Below, piece by piece: positions 62,056 to 64,000 of a stretch of 64,000 nt of DNA. Source of the stretch: Enoplosus armatus. Lineage: Eukaryota; Chordata; Actinopteri; Centrarchiformes; Enoplosidae. Location of the stretch: contig NC_092186.1 in the NCBI RefSeq assembly GCF_043641665.1, positions 21,756,501 to 21,820,500 on the forward strand, given 5' to 3'. Position 1 is the first letter of the stretch. Every line of letters starts with the position of its first letter. Below the pieces are notes generated by a model, which worked only from the letters and a program-made list of their open reading frames with translations, was not told where the DNA came from and did no database searches. The position numbers were made by a program, and so were the translations under genes.

Positions 62056-64000
62056 TTTCCATTCATGGATGGTAACTAAAGATAGAGCTGGAATCTCCAC
62101 CATTAGCCCCATATCTGTAGGGCTGGCCTGCAAGTCTTATCCCAGTGTTTCTCTTCGTATTTCGGCTAGCGGATGAGTGCTGTACATGAGCCTCTGCAAG
62201 ACACACACATATACAGAAACCCGTGGAGAGCTGGAGGGGTCACCGGCCTTCAACAGTGTGTTATACAGTAGCTCTCCCAAAGGTCTTCTTCCTCAACACA
62301 GTGTTCGAATGAGAGACACAAAGATGCAGTCAGTCTCTTAACTCACTTTTTCCCTGTGTAAACGCATCATTGCCTGACTGCCGGTCCAGCAGCTTTTAAT
62401 GTTCTGTGAATCTCTCACTTCTTCCCTTTAAACCCCACATTCACAAACACACAGGCAAAATAGCAGCCATGTAGGCAAAAATTAGTGGGATCTGGGGACT
62501 TGTAAATAACTGCTTGAAGCATTTATGCCAAGCCAAGCCAAGCCAAATCATAGCTGTTTTCAGTGGCAACAATTGCTGTTTGGTAATCTTTTCTACTTAA
62601 ATGACACAATAGTTGCCTGTGTTTCTTGGCCTTTTGACTCCTGTCGTCTCCTAAAATAGCCATAGTTCACCTCACAGCAAAGCTTCACTGTAGTGAGCCA
62701 AACAGAGGTAACAAGTTAATTGAATTCCACAGTATTTACCAAAACAGGGGAAACTGGGGTCAACGCTATGCTTAAACAAAAAGACATGAGATACAAATGT
62801 TGTGTGGAAGATGGACAGAGGTTAAGAATAACGTAAAGCTTTAAGTAGTTTGTCCTGTAACTGCATTTAACACTTAACTGAGGAGTCACCAGAGTCTCAG
62901 GATTTCCACTCCAGAGCCACTGCTTCTACACGGCTCTTGTTTATAGAAGCTAGTCAAGGGGCAGATCTGACTGAAAGCCTGGTGGTCCGGTGGCACTGAT
63001 GGGACTAGGCCGAGTCAGATTTTGAGGAAGTGCACCGATTTGCATGGAGTGCTTTATAGGTCCCAGTAGGGACATTTTCTTTTAATTCCCCCCACTCTAC
63101 AGGGAAGTCAGAGTGCAGGGTCAGTTAATGAAGAGCTCTCCACGGGCCGGTACGCGCTCACTGTCTTGTTTAGAGACCCTTGAGGGGCGTGGGTGTTCAC
63201 CAACACAAGCTCTTGAACTCAGGCCCGGTGGTTAAACAGGGGTTTTCCTACTCACTACGGTGCACCACCCTGATGACTTGTGGAAGATTCATTTTAAAAA
63301 CACCCAACAGGCGGTGCAAAGGCAAAATACATCATTTGGAGAGGAAGTCTACAGCAGATTTGTGGCCTTTGTGAAAAAGGCACAATAACATCGGGACAAA
63401 GCAGGGATGAGGGTCAAACTTTGGGCACATGCAGCCTCTGTGTTGTGAAGCTAAACAACCAATGACAGCCTGATTTTCTTTTTTTGACGGTCTGCTGAGC
63501 CCGAAAGCTAGGAGAAATTGAAATTGAAATGGGTTTTAGTCACAAGAATGATTCATATGCTCAATGAATGGGTCTACATGTAAATAGTCAAGAGTAGACT
63601 ATACTTTAGACCGTCATTATTTCAATCAGGGTATCAGCTGCAACACTGTATCCTTGTTTACCCAGTGCCCAACTGGTGTGAAACCTGGAAATCCCGAAAT
63701 GACGGGTTAAGAGCGTAATGCGGTAAGCCTACTAAATCTCAGTTGTGAGCCCTGCTTTGATAGACATGGTGCCTGAAATTACTCCCCGCCTAAGGTAGCT
63801 TTGTTCCTGTCCGGGCAAGAAAGGGTTGGAGAGGATGAGAAAGGAAATGACAAAAAAAGTTGTTCCAAACAGGTAATCCAGCGAGAGGAGACTGTCGAGA
63901 CACTGAATAGAGAAGGAATGCCATAATATGACGTATAAGCAGGGAGAACGTTGTAGATTTAACAAAGGGAACAGAGGAGAAGAGAGAGGGAAGACTACGG
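62056..64000. other. Non-coding stretch to window end, no gene seen
   Basis: (GCCAA)4 lies at 62527-62546. ATTTGCAT, an exact octamer-type POU site, lies at 63038-63045 within an even-composition block (about 62880-63250). Purine-rich text lies at the very end (63960-64000). Frames are under 80 codons and unrecognised. Confidence 0.5.
62527..62546. repeat. (GCCAA)4 short tandem repeat
   Basis: Four perfect copies of a 5-bp unit, followed by ATCATAG. Confidence 0.95.

Noticed and set aside
61626..62075. Open frame of 149 codons on the plus strand
   Set aside because: It is a Ser/Pro/Leu-rich translation of a pyrimidine-rich stretch, with no domain or conserved motif.

Overview
This window looks like non-coding DNA from a ray-finned fish, probably a spiny-rayed (percomorph) teleost. 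Two things point there. First, it holds about two dozen long CA/GT microsatellites, a density typical of fish. Second, it holds several degenerate interspersed repeats that I recognise from memory as families common in percomorph genomes: a block rich in 'GTTAGCAT'-type words at 19.06-19.69 kb, a 'CAACCCGAAAACATAATGCC' type at 30.1 kb, a 'GTAGTGGAGTAAAAAGT' type at 37.8-38.1 kb, and two 'GATTAATCTGC/CGTTTAGTCTATAA' type copies at 28.6 and 31.7 kb. No database search was possible, so these calls rest on word-level recognition. The species and the neighbouring gene cannot be named.

I found no convincing protein-coding exon, tRNA, rRNA or known microRNA on either strand. Every open frame is short (180 codons at most). 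The longest are translations of CA/GT, GA or polypurine/polypyrimidine tracts, or lack recognisable domains and believable splice signals. The window is best described as intergenic sequence or one or more large introns.

Layout: 0-9.75 kb holds GT/CA arrays, a 26-nt poly-G run, a (GA)45-G17 tract, and blocks with homeodomain-type, MEF2-type and DR1-type sites. 9.75-18.3 kb has no long dinucleotide array and several purine-rich tracts. 18.3-19.7 kb holds two CA arrays and a composite interspersed repeat. 19.7-26.3 kb has almost no microsatellites; it includes an even-composition block at 22.1-23.3 kb that resembles conserved non-coding DNA, and a CpG-rich patch near 25.85-26.07 kb with a possible core promoter. 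26.3-35.0 kb is the richest in microsatellites and old transposon fragments. 35.0-41.6 kb again lacks long arrays; it has one good interspersed repeat and a homeodomain-site cluster at 40.6-40.8 kb. 41.6-52.4 kb has more arrays. 52.4-64.0 kb is mostly plain, with one GT array (59.06 kb), an AT/AC array (56.7 kb), a near-perfect 37-nt palindrome at 60.04-60.08 kb and a 370-bp pyrimidine-rich stretch at 61.7 kb.

There are no genes whose cooperation could be described. What function there is would be regulatory: candidate enhancer-like blocks between repeats. None is proven from one sequence, and cross-species alignment is the decisive test. I saw no sign of a previously undescribed coding system.
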